Below, piece by piece: positions 1 to 10,829 of a stretch of DNA of 64,000 bases; the first letter of the stretch is position 1, and every line of letters starts with the position of its first letter. Made by a program: the position numbers and the translations under genes. The stretch comes from Halicephalobus mephisto (Eukaryota > Nematoda > Chromadorea > Rhabditida > Panagrolaimidae): contig SWDT01000044.1 in the NCBI GenBank assembly GCA_009193035.1, positions 1 through 64,000 on the forward strand, in the 5' to 3' direction. The notes beneath the pieces are model-generated. The model saw only the letters and a list, made by a program, of their open reading frames with translations. It did not search any database and had not been told where the DNA came from.

Positions 1-1830
1 TTTAGTCATTTTTAATTTTTGTAACTTTCTTTTCGAAAAATAATATGTTTTAAAATTTTTTAAAATTAAATTTTAGGCCAAACTTCTCGCGCATTTTGCC
101 AGTTTAGTCATTTTTAATTTTTGTAGAACTTTCTTTTCCAGAAATAATATGTTTTAAAATTTTTTAAAATTAAATTTTAAACCAGTTTTGTGATTTTTTT
201 AAAATTTCCCATTCGAAAAACTTTCAATTTAAACATTTTCTTTTTTTTTATTGAATTTTAAACCAAACTTTCTCACACATTTTTCAAGTTTAGTCATTTT
301 CAATTTTTTTTAAACTTTATTTTCGAAAAATAATATATTTTAAAATTAAATTTTAAACAAATTTCGTAATTTTTTAGAAATTTTTTGTTCCAAAAATCGT
401 TGAAATTTAAACATTTTCTTTTTTTAATTAAATTTTAGGCAAATTTCGTAATTTTAAAAAACTGTTTCAATTTAAACATTTTCCTATTGGATTTTAGGCC
501 AAACCTTCTCGCATATTTTGTCACTTTAGTCATTTTTAATTTTTTTTTCCAAAAAAAATTTTTATTTAATTTTAGACCAAAAATTTTGAAACATTATTTT
601 AGTTTTTTTCGATTTTATTTTTTTAAAATTTTATTTTCGAAATATTGCTTTAATTTAGAAATTTTTATTTGTAAATTTTTAAACGAAATTTTTTCTTTTT
701 TTAAAATTTAAAAAAAATTCTATTTTTTTATCTTTTTTTAAAAATTAAAAAAAATTGTTTTTTTAATTTTTTTTTATCTTTTTTTTAAAATTAAAAAAAA
801 TAGTTTTTTAAATTTTTTTTTATCTTTTTTTTTTAAATTTTTTTTATCGTTTTTTTTTAATTTTTCTGTTTTGGACACCACCTCAATTTGAAGTTTTTCT
901 TTGTCCAATTTTCGGCCAAATTTTCCATTTTTTTTTTGGAAAATTTTCTTTTAAAAACGTTTTTATTCAAAAATGTTTCTAAACCAAAATTTATAAATTT
1001 GAATAATTTGACTATTTTTCGATTTTTTCAAAAACTTTCTTTTCGGAAAATTTTATTCAAAAATTGTTTATTTTTAGGCCAAATTTATTTTTTTTTGAAA
1101 ATTTTCTTTTTAAAACATTATTTTTGTTCGAAAATTAAAAAAAAATAGAATTTCTCAAATTTATTATTTTTTAGTTTTTTCAAAAACTTTTTTAAAAGAT
1201 TTTATTTAAAAATTATTTTTAGGCCAAATTTACTTTTTTTTTGAAGATTTTTTTTAAAACATTATTTTTATTCAAAAATACTTTTAAAAATAGAATTTTT
1301 GAAACTTATTAATTTTATTATTTTTCAATTTCCTCAAAAACTTTCTTTTTAAAAAAGCAGTTTTATTTAGAAATATTTTTTGTTTATTTTTAGGCCAAAT
1401 TTATTTTTTTTGAAAATTCTCTTTTTGAGATATCATTTTTATTCAAAAATACTTTAAAAGTAGAATTTCCGAATTCTATTAATCTGGCTATTTTTCAATT
1501 TCCTCAAAAACTTTCTTTTCAAGAAACCAGTCTCATTTAGAAATGTTTTTTTGTTTATTTTTAGGCCAAATTTACTTTTTTTTTTGAAGATTTTCTTTTT
1601 GAGATATCATTTTTATTCAAAAATGCTTTAAAATTTCCGAATTCTATTAATCTGGCTATTTTTCAATTTCCTCAAAAACTTTCTTTTCAAGAAACCAGCC
1701 TCATTTAGAAATGTTTCTTTGTCCAGTTCTAGGCCAAACCTTCTCGCGCATTCTTCCTTTCCGGCTTGACCGTTTTTGCCGCGTGAATATTGCCAGCTTC
1801 GAAATTTCAAGAGGGTTATTTTGGAGCTAA
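1..1830. repeat. AT-rich diverged repeat block
   Basis: Very AT-rich sequence built from a degenerate unit containing GGCCAAAYTTCTCGCGCATT, seen near 77, 254, 497, 912, 1077, 1212, 1392, 1563 and 1732. Spacing is irregular early and about 165-185 bases later. The flanking part of the unit reads roughly AAAACTTTCTTTTC. Short open frames here follow the repeat and have no protein character. It could be intron or 3' flank of kri-1. Confidence 0.6.
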
Positions 1831-2084
1831 TTTAAGCTTTTAAAGAATCTTCTTAATTCTTTGTTGAATTGAGAAAATTAAATTTGAAAAACAATTTTTT
1901 ATTTTTGAAATATTTAAATTTTTTTTGAATAATTTTAAAAATTTAGAAAATTTGAAAAAAATCTGGCCTTAAGCCGAATCTTCAAGTTTCAGTTTCAAGT
2001 TTCCAAGCGACCGAACAAGCTCAATGTGTCAAAATCCACATTAGCATGCAAATCGCGACATTTTTTATTTTCAGAATTTTTTTG

Positions 2085-2480
2085 GATTTATGCAGGTTTT
2101 CAAATTCAGAAATTCCAATTTTTATAGATTTTTTAAATTCAGAAATTCCAATTTTTATAGATTTTTTAAATTCAGAAATTCCAATTTTTATAGATTTTTT
2201 GGATTCAGAAATTTCAATTTTTATAGATTTTTTAAATTCAGAAATTCCAATTTTTATAAATTTTTTGGATTTAAAAATTTCAATTTTTATAGACTTTTTA
2301 GATTCAGAAATTTTAAAAATTATTGAATTAAGAAATTCAAAAAATTTTGATTTTAATTTTTATAGATTTTTTAAATTCTAAAATTTTAAAAATTATTTAT
2401 TTTAGAAATTTCTGAATTAAGAAATTCGAAAAATTTTGATTTCAATTTTTATAAATTTTTTAAATTCAGAAATTTTAAAA
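2085..2480. repeat. 33-bp minisatellite
   Basis: Tandem copies of a 33-base unit containing AAATTCAGAAATTCC and TTTTTATAGATTTTTT, clean between about 2100 and 2330 and degenerate after that. Because 33 is divisible by three, two frames stay open and give repetitive peptides (FRNSNFYRF-like); I treat these as artefacts. Confidence 0.85.
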
Positions 2481-2719
2481 ATTATTTATTTTAGAAATTT
2501 CTAAATTAAGAATTTTGAAAAATTTTAACTTTTATAAATTTAAAAATTTTACTTTATTTTTATAATTTTTCAAAGAAATTTAAATTTTAAAATTATATAA
2601 TTTTAACGATTAAGGTATTTTCAGAAAAACTCTAATTTTAGACTTAAATACTTCCTTAAAATTTCTACTTTATATTTTTATAATTTCACTGAAATATGTA
2701 CTTTTTTAAAGAAATTTAA

Positions 2720-3030
2720 ATTTTAAAAATTTGGAATTTTTTTGGATTAAGATGTTTTTAGAAAAATTTAGATTTTATAATTTTTTGAATTAAGATATTT
2801 TTAGAAATTTAGAATTTTTTTAGATTAAAATGTTTTTAAAAATTCTGATTTTAGAATTTTTTTGGATTAAGATATTTTTAAAAATTTAGAATTTATAATT
2901 TTTTTGGATTAAAATGTTTTTAGAAAAATTTAGAATTTATAATTTTTTTGGATTAAAATGTTTTTAAAAATTTAGAATTATAGAATTTTTTTGGATTAAA
3001 ATGTTTTTAGAAAAATTTAGAATTATAGAA
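2720..3030. repeat. ~45-bp AT-rich tandem repeat
   Basis: Six or seven copies of a unit containing TTTTTTTGGATTAAAATG and TTTTTAAAAATTTAGAAT. Just downstream (3040-3250) is a less AT-rich stretch in which no convincing exon could be placed on either strand. Confidence 0.75.
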
Positions 3031-3249
3031 TTTTTCGATTGCGTAATTGCTTGAGAAATCCTGCATTTTAACTTGTATCATTTTCTGAATGAAGTGCTTG
3101 CTTAAGAGATTGCTTAAGAACAAAAAACAGCGAGAACTGTCCCACTTTTGTCGGAGATGAGACCCGTCTTGTCCAACTTGCAAGAGATACTCCACTTGAA
3201 GCAGCTTAGAGCGAGGTAAAAACGTCCCTTATTCCTTGACGGAACCGCG

Positions 3250-3580
3250 AGTTTTCTTTTTTTAAATAAAAATTTGAAAATTCAAAAATCTTAAAATTAA
3301 AAATTTCTAAGAATTAAAAAAAATAAAAATTTTTTAAATTGAAAAAAAAATGGAAAATTTAAAAAAGTGAAAATTTTCTAAAAATTAAAAAAAATGAAAA
3401 ATTGAAATTTCTAAGAATTAAAAAAAAATAAAAATTTTTTAAAATAAAAAAAAATGGAAAATTTAAAAAAGTGAAAATTTTCTAAAAATTAAAAAAAATG
3501 AAAAATTGAAATTTTTAAAATTTAAAACAATAAAAAATTTTTTTTAATTTAAAAATTTTAAAAGTTAAAAAATAAAAAAC
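3250..3580. repeat. A-rich duplicated low-complexity stretch
   Basis: Downstream of the last kri-1 exon found. A segment of about 110 bases (AAAAATGGAAAATTTAAAAAAG and flanks) occurs twice, near 3345 and 3450. Nothing else is visible. Confidence 0.6.
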
Positions 3581-3584
3581 TTAC

Positions 3585-6500
3585 CGAATTTGTTCTTGTC
3601 CAAATCTCAGAATTGCGATGATGGCGGCGAAAAGTACCGTATCATTTTCGTCACAGGAAAACAAACCACTTAAGAAATTTCTCATTGATTCGTTGAATAA
3701 TAACGCGACAATATCGGAATTTTTCTGACACTAAAAAATTAATTTTTTTTATTTTTAAATTTTTAAATTTTTAAATTTTTATATTTTTTATATTTTATAT
3801 TTTATATTTTTTATATTTTTTATATTTTTTATATTTTTTATATTTTTTATATTTTTTATATTTTTTATATTTTTTATTTTTTTTTATATTTTTTATATTT
3901 TTTATATTTTTTATTTTTTTTATTTTTTTTATTTTTTTTTTAATTTTTGAATTTTCAGAAATCGTCAAATGCCTTCTTGAATTTGCCATGAATTTTAATT
4001 TTTTATTTTTCTTTATTTTTTTGATTTTTTTAAAATCAGTTTCTGGATTGTACTGTATTCAATGTGACAGAACTGCCAGCTGGTATCCGCCTTCGGAAAA
4101 GGAAAAAATGATCCATCTTTGTCAAAGGGGCGAAATACTCCCGACCAGGTGCCCCGACCCCCACGCCACCCATTGTATCTACAGTTACTTTAAAAAAGAT
4201 AATTCTCGTAAGTTTTAAATTTCAAAAAATAATCAATTAAAAAATTAAACTTTTTGAATTACTGTAGTTTCTAAAAACTTGGAAATTCGCGTCGGGACCA
4301 TTTTTCGAAAAAGCTTACATACGATTTCGAAATCGTCTAGAGTCGAAAAATAACCATTTAGAAAATTAAACTTTTTGAATTACTGTAGTTTCTAAAAATT
4401 TTCGGAAATTCGCGTCGGGACCATTTTTTGAAAAAGCTTACATACGATTTCGAAATCGTCTAAAATCAGAAAATAACCATTTAGAAAATTAAAATTTTGA
4501 ATTACTGTAATTTCTAAAAACTTGGAAATTCGCGTCGGGACCATTTTTCGAAAAAGTTCATACGTAATTTTCGCAACTTATGATTGATTTCGAAATTTTT
4601 TGAAATTATAAAATGACCATGACGTGAAACCGAAAATTTGGGTTACTGTATTTTCTACAAACTTCTGAAAACTCCCATCAAGACTATTTTTAAAAATTCT
4701 AATTTTGAATTTTTAATAATGATTTAAAATTGTCCTGCGCAAGGTTTACGGTCCCTCGGGGAAAATTGCGAAGAATTCGAAGTTAATTAGAAAGTTCCAG
4801 ATGCAACAATTACTGAAAGAAAATGCGGAAAAGCCGAGGATATCGTCGGATGTACCCTATATAAGCACTCCAGAAGGAAATTACGACATCTGCTCGGGGG
4901 GTCTTCCTCGGACAAACCCCTCACGTCCCTGAAAAGACGGGAAACGGCCTACGTGGAGGTCTGCACCGAGGGCTGCGAGGGAGACGCCTGCATAAACTCC
5001 AGTACGAACATGATCCCAAGTTTCGTAATTTTATCTTTTTCGATTTTCTTCAATTTTATTAGATTTTAACAGTGAATCTATCGATGATTCTGAATTTCAT
5101 ACTTATCTTCTCAGGGATTTTGAGATCGATCAGATGCTGAATCCGTTGATGATTCCAAATCTCATGATCATGTTTGTAAATTTTCTTTCACTCTGATTTT
5201 TGAAAAATATTGCAAATGTTAAATGTTTAATAAAAAAAATGATTTTCTTTGTTTTCGTGGTGTAGTGGTAAGGGTTCGTAACTGCCAAGTGCGAGACTCG
5301 GGTTCGATTCCCAATCGGTTAAAGAGAGGTTTTTTTTTCGCGCTGAGACAGGACGAATTCCGAATAAATTAAGCCCAGAACTTGAAAATTTGACTTTAAT
5401 GGACTCACCAATTCTTTGTCGTCGGCGACTCTGGCCATGGCTTTCCTTTTGAAGCATACGGTAGGGACGTCGTTGGGGACTACCCCAGGCCGTCCGAAAG
5501 ACAAAGCCTCGCCCCAGGACTCCAGGTACTTGGGGTACTTTTCGAGTTGTTTTTGGACTTTCTGATCGCCTTTAAGTTGGAGTTCCAATCTGTCTCCAAC
5601 GATCCAAATCGCGAACAATTTCGAACATTCAGGTCCTAATTTCAATTCCGTAAAAACCTCATTCATCAACTCGTCAGCATTGGTCGTAGCATCACAGTGC
5701 ATATGAAGAAGGTCTTTTTCTCCGCAATGAACTTCCAGATTCTTGGCTTGAACAATGTTTTTACTTTTGCTCAAGGCGATCGCACAGTGCATCCAGCGGG
5801 GCTTCAGAAAGTGCTTACACATGTCAAGTGGGGTCAAGCCGCGGTTATTTCGAACATCCTAAAAGTCAAATTTTCAATTTTTTAAAATTCTAATCGTAAA
5901 TTGTAAAAATCCCAAAATCACACAAAAAAGTAACATTTGTGAAAACTCAATAATTACTGTAGAATTAGATCCCTAAATTAATTCCACAGTAATCAATAAA
6001 GAAAAATTCATTCACAGGGGGTCCAGGGGTTCGTCTACAGGAGGTTCATTCTCAAGGATTCTAGGAGTTTATTTACTAAAAATTTTAAATTCGACCTTAG
6101 AGTGGTTTAAAAAGTAGAAATTCATCCACAAAGAGATTCGAAAACTCATTCTTGAAGAACTTAGAAGTTTATTTACTAAAAATTTAAGATTCGACGTTAG
6201 AGTGGTTTAAAAAGTAGAAATTCATTCACAAAGGGATTCGAAAATTCATTCTTGGAGAACTTAGAAGTTCATTTACTAAAAATTTTAAATTCGGCCTTAG
6301 GGAGTTTGGATATTTGGGGGTTCATTTACAGGGAGCTTAATGGTTGATTTTCAAAAGATTTGTAAATTGATTTTTGTCGAATATAATGTTCAACCACGAA
6401 GAGGGGTTAGGGGTCTGGGAATAATGTTCCGAAAAGTCACCAAGATGATTTTAATTCAGTTTTCATCCTGGTTAAATCTACAAGGGGGTTAGGGGCTCAG

Positions 6501-9440
6501 GACACATCTAACGTGATGAATATTAAATCCAAAAAAATTCTTCTGGATGTTCGTGGTTGAAATTTCGAAGTTTTCCTGAGGCGATTTGGGATTTTTTAAT
6601 TTAAAAAAAACAAACTTTGTCGATCTTGGCGTTGCTGAGGATCAACTCGACGAGATGTGGAAATCCGTTCATGGCCGCAAAATGGAGCGGAGTTTCTCCT
6701 TTTTTGTTCGTCAGATTCACGTTTGTCGTGGCGTGATTCATCAAGAATTGAGCCACTTTCTGCTTACCGTAGAAGGCGCAATAATGAAGAGGAGTCCACG
6801 AGTCGTTATCGAAGGCATTAGGGTCGTATCCTTGATCAAGCAACGCCCTAAATTTTTTATCATTTAATTTTTTTTATTATTTTAATTTTTTTTTATCATT
6901 TTAATTTTTTTTTATTTTTAAATTTGAAATTTTTAATCATTTTTGATTTTTTAAATTTTTAAATTTTTAATTATTTTAATTTTCTTAATTTTTAATCATT
7001 TTTGATTTTTTTTTATTTTTAATTATTTTAATTTTTATCATTTTAACTTTCTTTTTTTTTATTTTTTTGGTCTTGAATCTGATTAAACAATAACCCCATT
7101 ATTGTGGTGATTAAAATTGGGCGTTACTGAATTTTTTTCAGAAAAAAATTTGAGATTTTTGTGAAAAAAAAATCATGCATTTCAGAAAATTGTAAAAATT
7201 TAGAAAACTGAAGAAGTTTTAGAAAATTTTATATAAAATTTTAGAAAAATTCAGAAAATTTTAAAAATTCTGAAAAAGTTTAAAATTTTCTTCGAAATTT
7301 TGGAAAATTTTAGGATTCTAGAAAAATCCAGAATTCTCTACTAAGATTCCGGAAGATTCTAGTAACTTTATAGAATTTTAGAAGATTTCAAAATTTTCTA
7401 AAAAATTCTAAAATTTAGAAGTTTCTGTAGAATTTTTAAAATTATAAAAATATTTTTTTTATTTTCGAATTTTTGAAAATATTTCAGAATTTTAGAAGAT
7501 ATTAAAATTTTCTAAAAAATTCTAAAATTTAGGTTTCTGTAGAATTTTTAAAATTATAAAAATATTTTTTTTTATTTTCGAAATTTTGAAAATTTTACAG
7601 AATTTCAGATTTTAAAATTTTCTAAAAAATGTAGAACTTTTAAAAGTATAAAAACCTTTTAAAATTTCAGCTTCGAAATTTTTTGATCATGTTCAAAAAA
7701 ATTTTGAAAGTTTTAAGACTAATTTTTTTCTGTGAATTTCTAAGATTCTGGAAGTTACAGTATCCCAATAAGAAACTCACTGAGTTCTTTCGTGATCGTC
7801 GTCCATCGCTGCTTTGTGGAGGGGAAACTGGGTCTCCCAGACTTCTGTAGGGCTTTTTTGGTCGTCGAATTTCTTATATATAGAAACTCCGTTGTTGCCT
7901 GTGGCGAAGTAGTCCGGAAGATTCCTTTCTTGAGTCATGGGGACTTTGAAAACGGGATTCATTAAATATTTTTCGTATTTTTCCATTTTTAACATCTGAA
8001 CTCGGACTTTGTTGCTTTTTTTAACAGCTTCTTCGACGTCAGAAGACGCTTTTTTTTTCGTCAAGCTGTTCACACGGTCTTCCAACTTCGGCAGAAGACA
8101 GAATTCCGCGAATCCCGGATTCGCTGCGGGATTATGGACGCAAAAACGGAATCTTTTTTCTACTGTCTTCAAAACAAATAATCGTTCCAAAAAATCCACC
8201 GATTTTTGTTGTTGAGATGACAACCAACTAAAAAATACCGTAATTAAACAATTAAAAATTAAAATTACTTTTCTATTCTTTCTACAAAATGAACAGTTTC
8301 GACTTCCATGTTGCCGGTCATGTTGAGGGCGTTGTTGACCAAATTTGAAAGATCCATGAATTCGTAATTTTTCGGGATAAGGACTCCTTTGAGATCACAG
8401 TCAGTCATGGGAACACAGAACAAAGTCGAAAACGAAACAGAAACGCTACTGGAGCACGTGGAGACACTGGACGAAGTCGACGGATTGTCCGCCGAATGGA
8501 GGTCCGTGTGGATCGGAATCGGCACCGCTCTTCTGATTGACGACGATCTGAATTATTACGGTATTGCAAAAATTAAAAATACACATTTTTAAAGTTATTT
8601 GAAAACAGATTTTTTGGATTTTTCAAGAAATTCTAAAATTCAGAAACTTCATTGAAATTTTTAAAAATTCTAAAAATTAAGAAACTTTATTAAAATTTTT
8701 AAAAATTCTAAAATTCAGAAACTTTATTAAAATTTTTAAAAATTCTGAAATTAAGAAACTTCATTGAAATTTTTGAAAATTCAAAAACCTAAAAAATTTT
8801 TAAATTATGAAAATTTACAAAATTCTAAAATTTTTTACTGAAATCTTCAAATTTTTCCAAGATTCTAGAAGGTTCCAGAATATTCTACTAGATTCTGGGG
8901 ATTTTTATAGAGTTCCAGAAGCTTCTATGAGATTCTAGAAGATTTGAGGATTTTCTTTAAAATTTTAGAAACTTCTATAAAAATCTCCCACAAAATTCTA
9001 AAAAGTTTCAGAATCTTCCATGAGATTCTGGAGACTTTTAAAAGCTTCTACTGGACTCCAGAAGATCTCATCAGATTCTAGAAGATTTGAGAATTTTTTT
9101 TTAATTTTAGAAACTTCTATAAAAATCTTTTACAAAATTCTAGAAAGTTTCAGAAGCTTCCATGAGATTCTGGAGACTTTTATAAAATTCCAGAAGCTTC
9201 TATGAGATTCTAGAATCTTCCACAGTATCTGAATTTCCGGATAAGGACTTACCCGACAAGAGTTTTGGCGGCTTTGAGGGCTTCACCCAAAGTATCGTCG
9301 TTGTTTTTTATCCTTTTCTTTGGCAAAGAATCTGTTCCATTTCGGAAAATTAAAAGTTCGAATTTATCCGGAGTAAAAAATTTTTTTAAATCAAATTGAG
9401 CAGAATTTTTAATATGAACAACGGCGATTGATATGTCCAT
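3585..9440 (-). CDS. kri-1: KRI-1 / KRIT1 (CCM1) homologue, 3' end missing
   Basis: Scaffold protein of the KRIT1 family; in animals it binds Rap1, ICAP1 and CCM2 at junctions, and C. elegans KRI-1 acts in intestine-to-germline signalling. Exons on the minus strand: 9440-9253, 8547-8269, 8227-7781, 6847-6616, 5858-5409, 3724-3585; all phases agree and give 578 residues before the frame is lost. Order seen: Nudix-like N-terminal region (about 1-190), NPxF motifs NPGF (192-195) and NPVF (246-249) where vertebrates use NPxY/F, ankyrin repeats (about 290-395, 'TPLHYCAFYGK', 'TPLHFAAMNG'), FERM F1 lobe (about 405-530, 'LFAIWIVGDRLELQLK') and the start of F2 ('VALLFNESMRNFLSG'). The start ATG lies 10 bases behind the acceptor AATTTTTAG, as in trans-splicing. 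Human KRIT1 is 736 aa, so the rest of F2 and F3 are missing and probably lie left of the window. The last intron (5408-3725) contains another gene. Confidence 0.88.
3740..3950. repeat. (TATATTTTTT)n low-complexity tract
   Basis: About fifteen copies of a 10-base TATATTTTTT unit in the kri-1 intron, immediately upstream of the nested plus-strand gene. The minus-strand open frame (poly Lys/Tyr) is an artefact. Confidence 0.85.
3988..5069 (+). CDS. Ly6/three-finger-like secreted, probably GPI-anchored protein
   Basis: Two exons, 3988-4207 and 4801-5069, give 162 aa. Seen: a hydrophobic signal peptide (residues 1-20, 'FLFFFIFLIFLKSVSG') followed at once by LYCIQC; ten cysteines in the mature part, including the late cluster CTEGCEGDAC-INSS; and a hydrophobic C-terminus ('FVILSFSIFFNFIRF') ending at the stop. 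This fits nematode Ly6-like proteins, which are GPI-anchored at the cell surface; the exact family is inferred. The donor at 4208 (GTAAGT) leaves phase 1 and the acceptor TTCCAG at 4800 restores it; extending exon 2 upstream would meet an in-frame TAG at 4788. The gene lies wholly inside a kri-1 intron on the opposite strand. The intron carries about 115-bp repeats. No specific ligand or role can be given. Confidence 0.72.
4225..4720. repeat. ~115-bp tandem repeat in Ly6 intron
   Basis: Three or four copies of a unit with AAATTCGCGTCGGGACCATT and CGATTTCGAAATCGTCTA, starting near 4265, 4378, 4495 and, degenerate, 4610. The GGGACCATTTTT core recurs in other arrays of the window (13.4, 21.8 and 44.9 kb). 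Confidence 0.8.
5251..5323 (+). tRNA. degenerate tRNA-Gly(GCC)-like sequence, probably pseudogene
   Basis: Both internal RNA polymerase III boxes are present: A box TGGTGTAGTGG and B box GGTTCGATTCC at tRNA spacing. The anticodon loop CTGCCAA would carry GCC (Gly). However, the closing pair of the anticodon stem is A-G, the T stem has a C-A mismatch, and the acceptor stem (GTTTTCG against the 3' side) pairs at only about half its positions. It lies in a kri-1 intron in the antisense direction. It could be a dead tRNA gene or the head of a tRNA-derived SINE. Confidence 0.5.
5990..6340. repeat. ~105-bp tandem repeat in kri-1 intron
   Basis: Three copies of a unit with TTCATTCACAAAGGGATTCG, CTTAGAAGTTTATTTACTAA and TTCGACCTTAGAGTGG, starting near 6005, 6118 and 6218. 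The rest of this intron (6340-6600) has no visible gene. Confidence 0.75.
6860..7770. repeat. AT-rich intron with simple repeats
   Basis: Intron 3 of kri-1. The first part is T-rich TTTAATTTTTTT runs; 7380-7640 contains a segment of about 110 bases repeated twice (TAAAATTTAGAAGTTTCTGT / TTTTTATTTTCGAA). No exon seen. Confidence 0.6.
8590..9245. repeat. Two repeat families in kri-1 intron 1
   Basis: 8600-8770 holds four copies of a unit of about 50 bases (AAAATTCAGAAACTTTATT). 8870-9230 holds a degenerate repeat rich in TTCCAGAAGCTTC, GATTCTAGAAGATTTG and CTTCTATGAGATTCT. No gene apart from the flanking kri-1 exons. Confidence 0.7.
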
Positions 9441-9879
9441 CTTCCAGAATCTAAAAATTTAAAAAATTTAAAAATTTAAAAAAACTTTAAAATTAAAAAA
9501 AACAAAAAATTTTAAAAAATTTTAAAATTTTAAAAAATTTAAAATCTTAAAATTTAAAAAAACAAAAAACTTTTAAATTTTGAAAAAACTTTAAAATTTA
9601 AAATATCAAAAAATTAAAAAATTATTGATTTTTTCGCGTTAGGCGTGGTCGAAAAAAAATCGAAAAACTAATAGCCATCGGCTGGGATCTGTCATCAGAA
9701 AATGCAACATGAATATGAATGAAAATCTTTGGAAACAAAATTTATTTTTGATTAAACAAAAAATTACATTATTGTAAAAAAGAAAAAAATGGTCTCGAGA
9801 AGAACGTCCGGATTTTCCAGTCAGGACCAACAATGTGGAACTTAATATTTTTGTGGTTTTAGAATGTTCCAAAATTACA

Positions 9880-10190
9880 ACTAAATTTTGAATTAAAAAA
9901 ATTTCAAAAAACTCTCAACGCGAAATTTCAAAACTTTCCAGTTAAGACAAAAAAAAATTAAATTTTTATTTTATAGTTCCAAAATTACAACTAAATTATA
10001 AATTAAGAAATTTTTCAAAAACTCTTAACGCGAAATTTCAAAATTTTCCAGTTAAGACAAAAAAAATTAAATTTTTATTTTAAATAGTTTCAAAATTACA
10101 ACTAAATTCTGAATTAAACTAAAATAAAAAATTCTAAAAAACTCTCAACGCGAAATTTCAAAACTTTCCAGTTAAGACAAAAAATATAAT
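9880..10190. repeat. ~125-bp tandem repeat, three copies
   Basis: Unit contains CTCAACGCGAAATTTCAAAA, TTTCCAGTTAAGACAAAAAA and TCCAAAATTACAACTAAATT; copies start near 9870, 9975 and 10100. It lies upstream of kri-1; no gene is visible between 9455 and 9870. Confidence 0.8.
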
Positions 10191-10264
10191 TTTACAATTC
10201 TAAAATTCTCCAATTTTCTGTAATTTTATCAAAAAATAAATAATTCATAAATGTCCAAAAAAAT

Positions 10265-10485
10265 CGAAAAAATTACTTTTCAAAATAAAAATAAAAACAT
10301 TTTTTAAAATAAAAATAAAAACATTTTTTAAAATAAAAATAAAAATATTTTTTAAAATAAAAATAAAAATATTTTTTAAAATAAAAATAAAAATATTTTT
10401 TAAAATAAAAATAAAAATATTTTTTAAAATTAAAATAAAAATATTTTTTAAAATTAAAATAAAAATATTTTTTAAAATTAAATCA
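10265..10485. repeat. 24-bp minisatellite
   Basis: About nine copies of a 24-base unit, AAAATAAAAATAAAAACATT with TTTT, drifting to a T in the middle and then to AAATTAAAAT. The unit length keeps a minus-strand frame open (ILKNIFI repeats), which I do not regard as a gene. Confidence 0.9.
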
Positions 10486-10554
10486 GCGTGGAATGAAGAA
10501 CGAAATACGCCAAAAATTCTCTGAAGGATGGGCTTCAAAAATGAGAAAATGCAA

Positions 10555-10680
10555 AAATCGAAATCAAAATGAAAAACGAGAAAATCAATGAAGACTGGAC
10601 AAAACCGTGAAAGAACATTGTGATTGCGTAAAACACGGCGAGTTCTGTCGTGATCCGTTTCTAAAAACGAAAGGGAGGAA
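10555..10680 (-). other. possible terminal exon of an unidentified gene
   Basis: Unusually GC-balanced for the area. On the minus strand the acceptor GTTTTTAG is followed by an open frame of about 41 codons (TTELAVFYAITMFFHG, then a Phe/Ile/Ser-rich hydrophobic stretch) ending at a stop, like a membrane or GPI-signal tail. On the plus strand a rival frame reads 'EHCDCVKHGEFCRDPF' with several cysteines. No partner exon was found for either, so this is only a candidate. Confidence 0.2.
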
Positions 10681-10829
10681 TTTTGGGCGTTGTCATCTTG
10701 CTCGAGATATTGTCAACAGAGTAAAATAAGATAACAACTGAGCTTCCAAGGTCTCTATTTTCTCAAATAAATTTAATTTTGAATAATAATCAGTAGGTAC
10801 TGTTGTTTTCTGATTAGGATAAAAAGAAT

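Noticed and set aside
2046..2381. Two overlapping plus-strand frames (111 and 78 codons) with repeated peptide units
   Set aside because: They follow a 33-bp tandem repeat in two frames at once, which argues against coding.
3007..3195. 62-codon minus-strand frame as the next kri-1 exon
   Set aside because: The sequence does not resemble the FERM F2/F3 lobes of KRIT1, and no acceptor gives the phase required after 3585.
4741..4800. Possible nonsense mutation (TAG at 4788) in the Ly6-like gene
   Set aside because: The acceptor TTCCAG ending at 4800 has the right phase for the upstream exon and places the stop inside the intron.
10245..10538. 97-codon minus-strand open frame made of ILKNIFI repeats
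   Set aside because: It is the translation of a 24-bp AT-only minisatellite; the frame stays open because the unit is divisible by three. No splice signals or domain.
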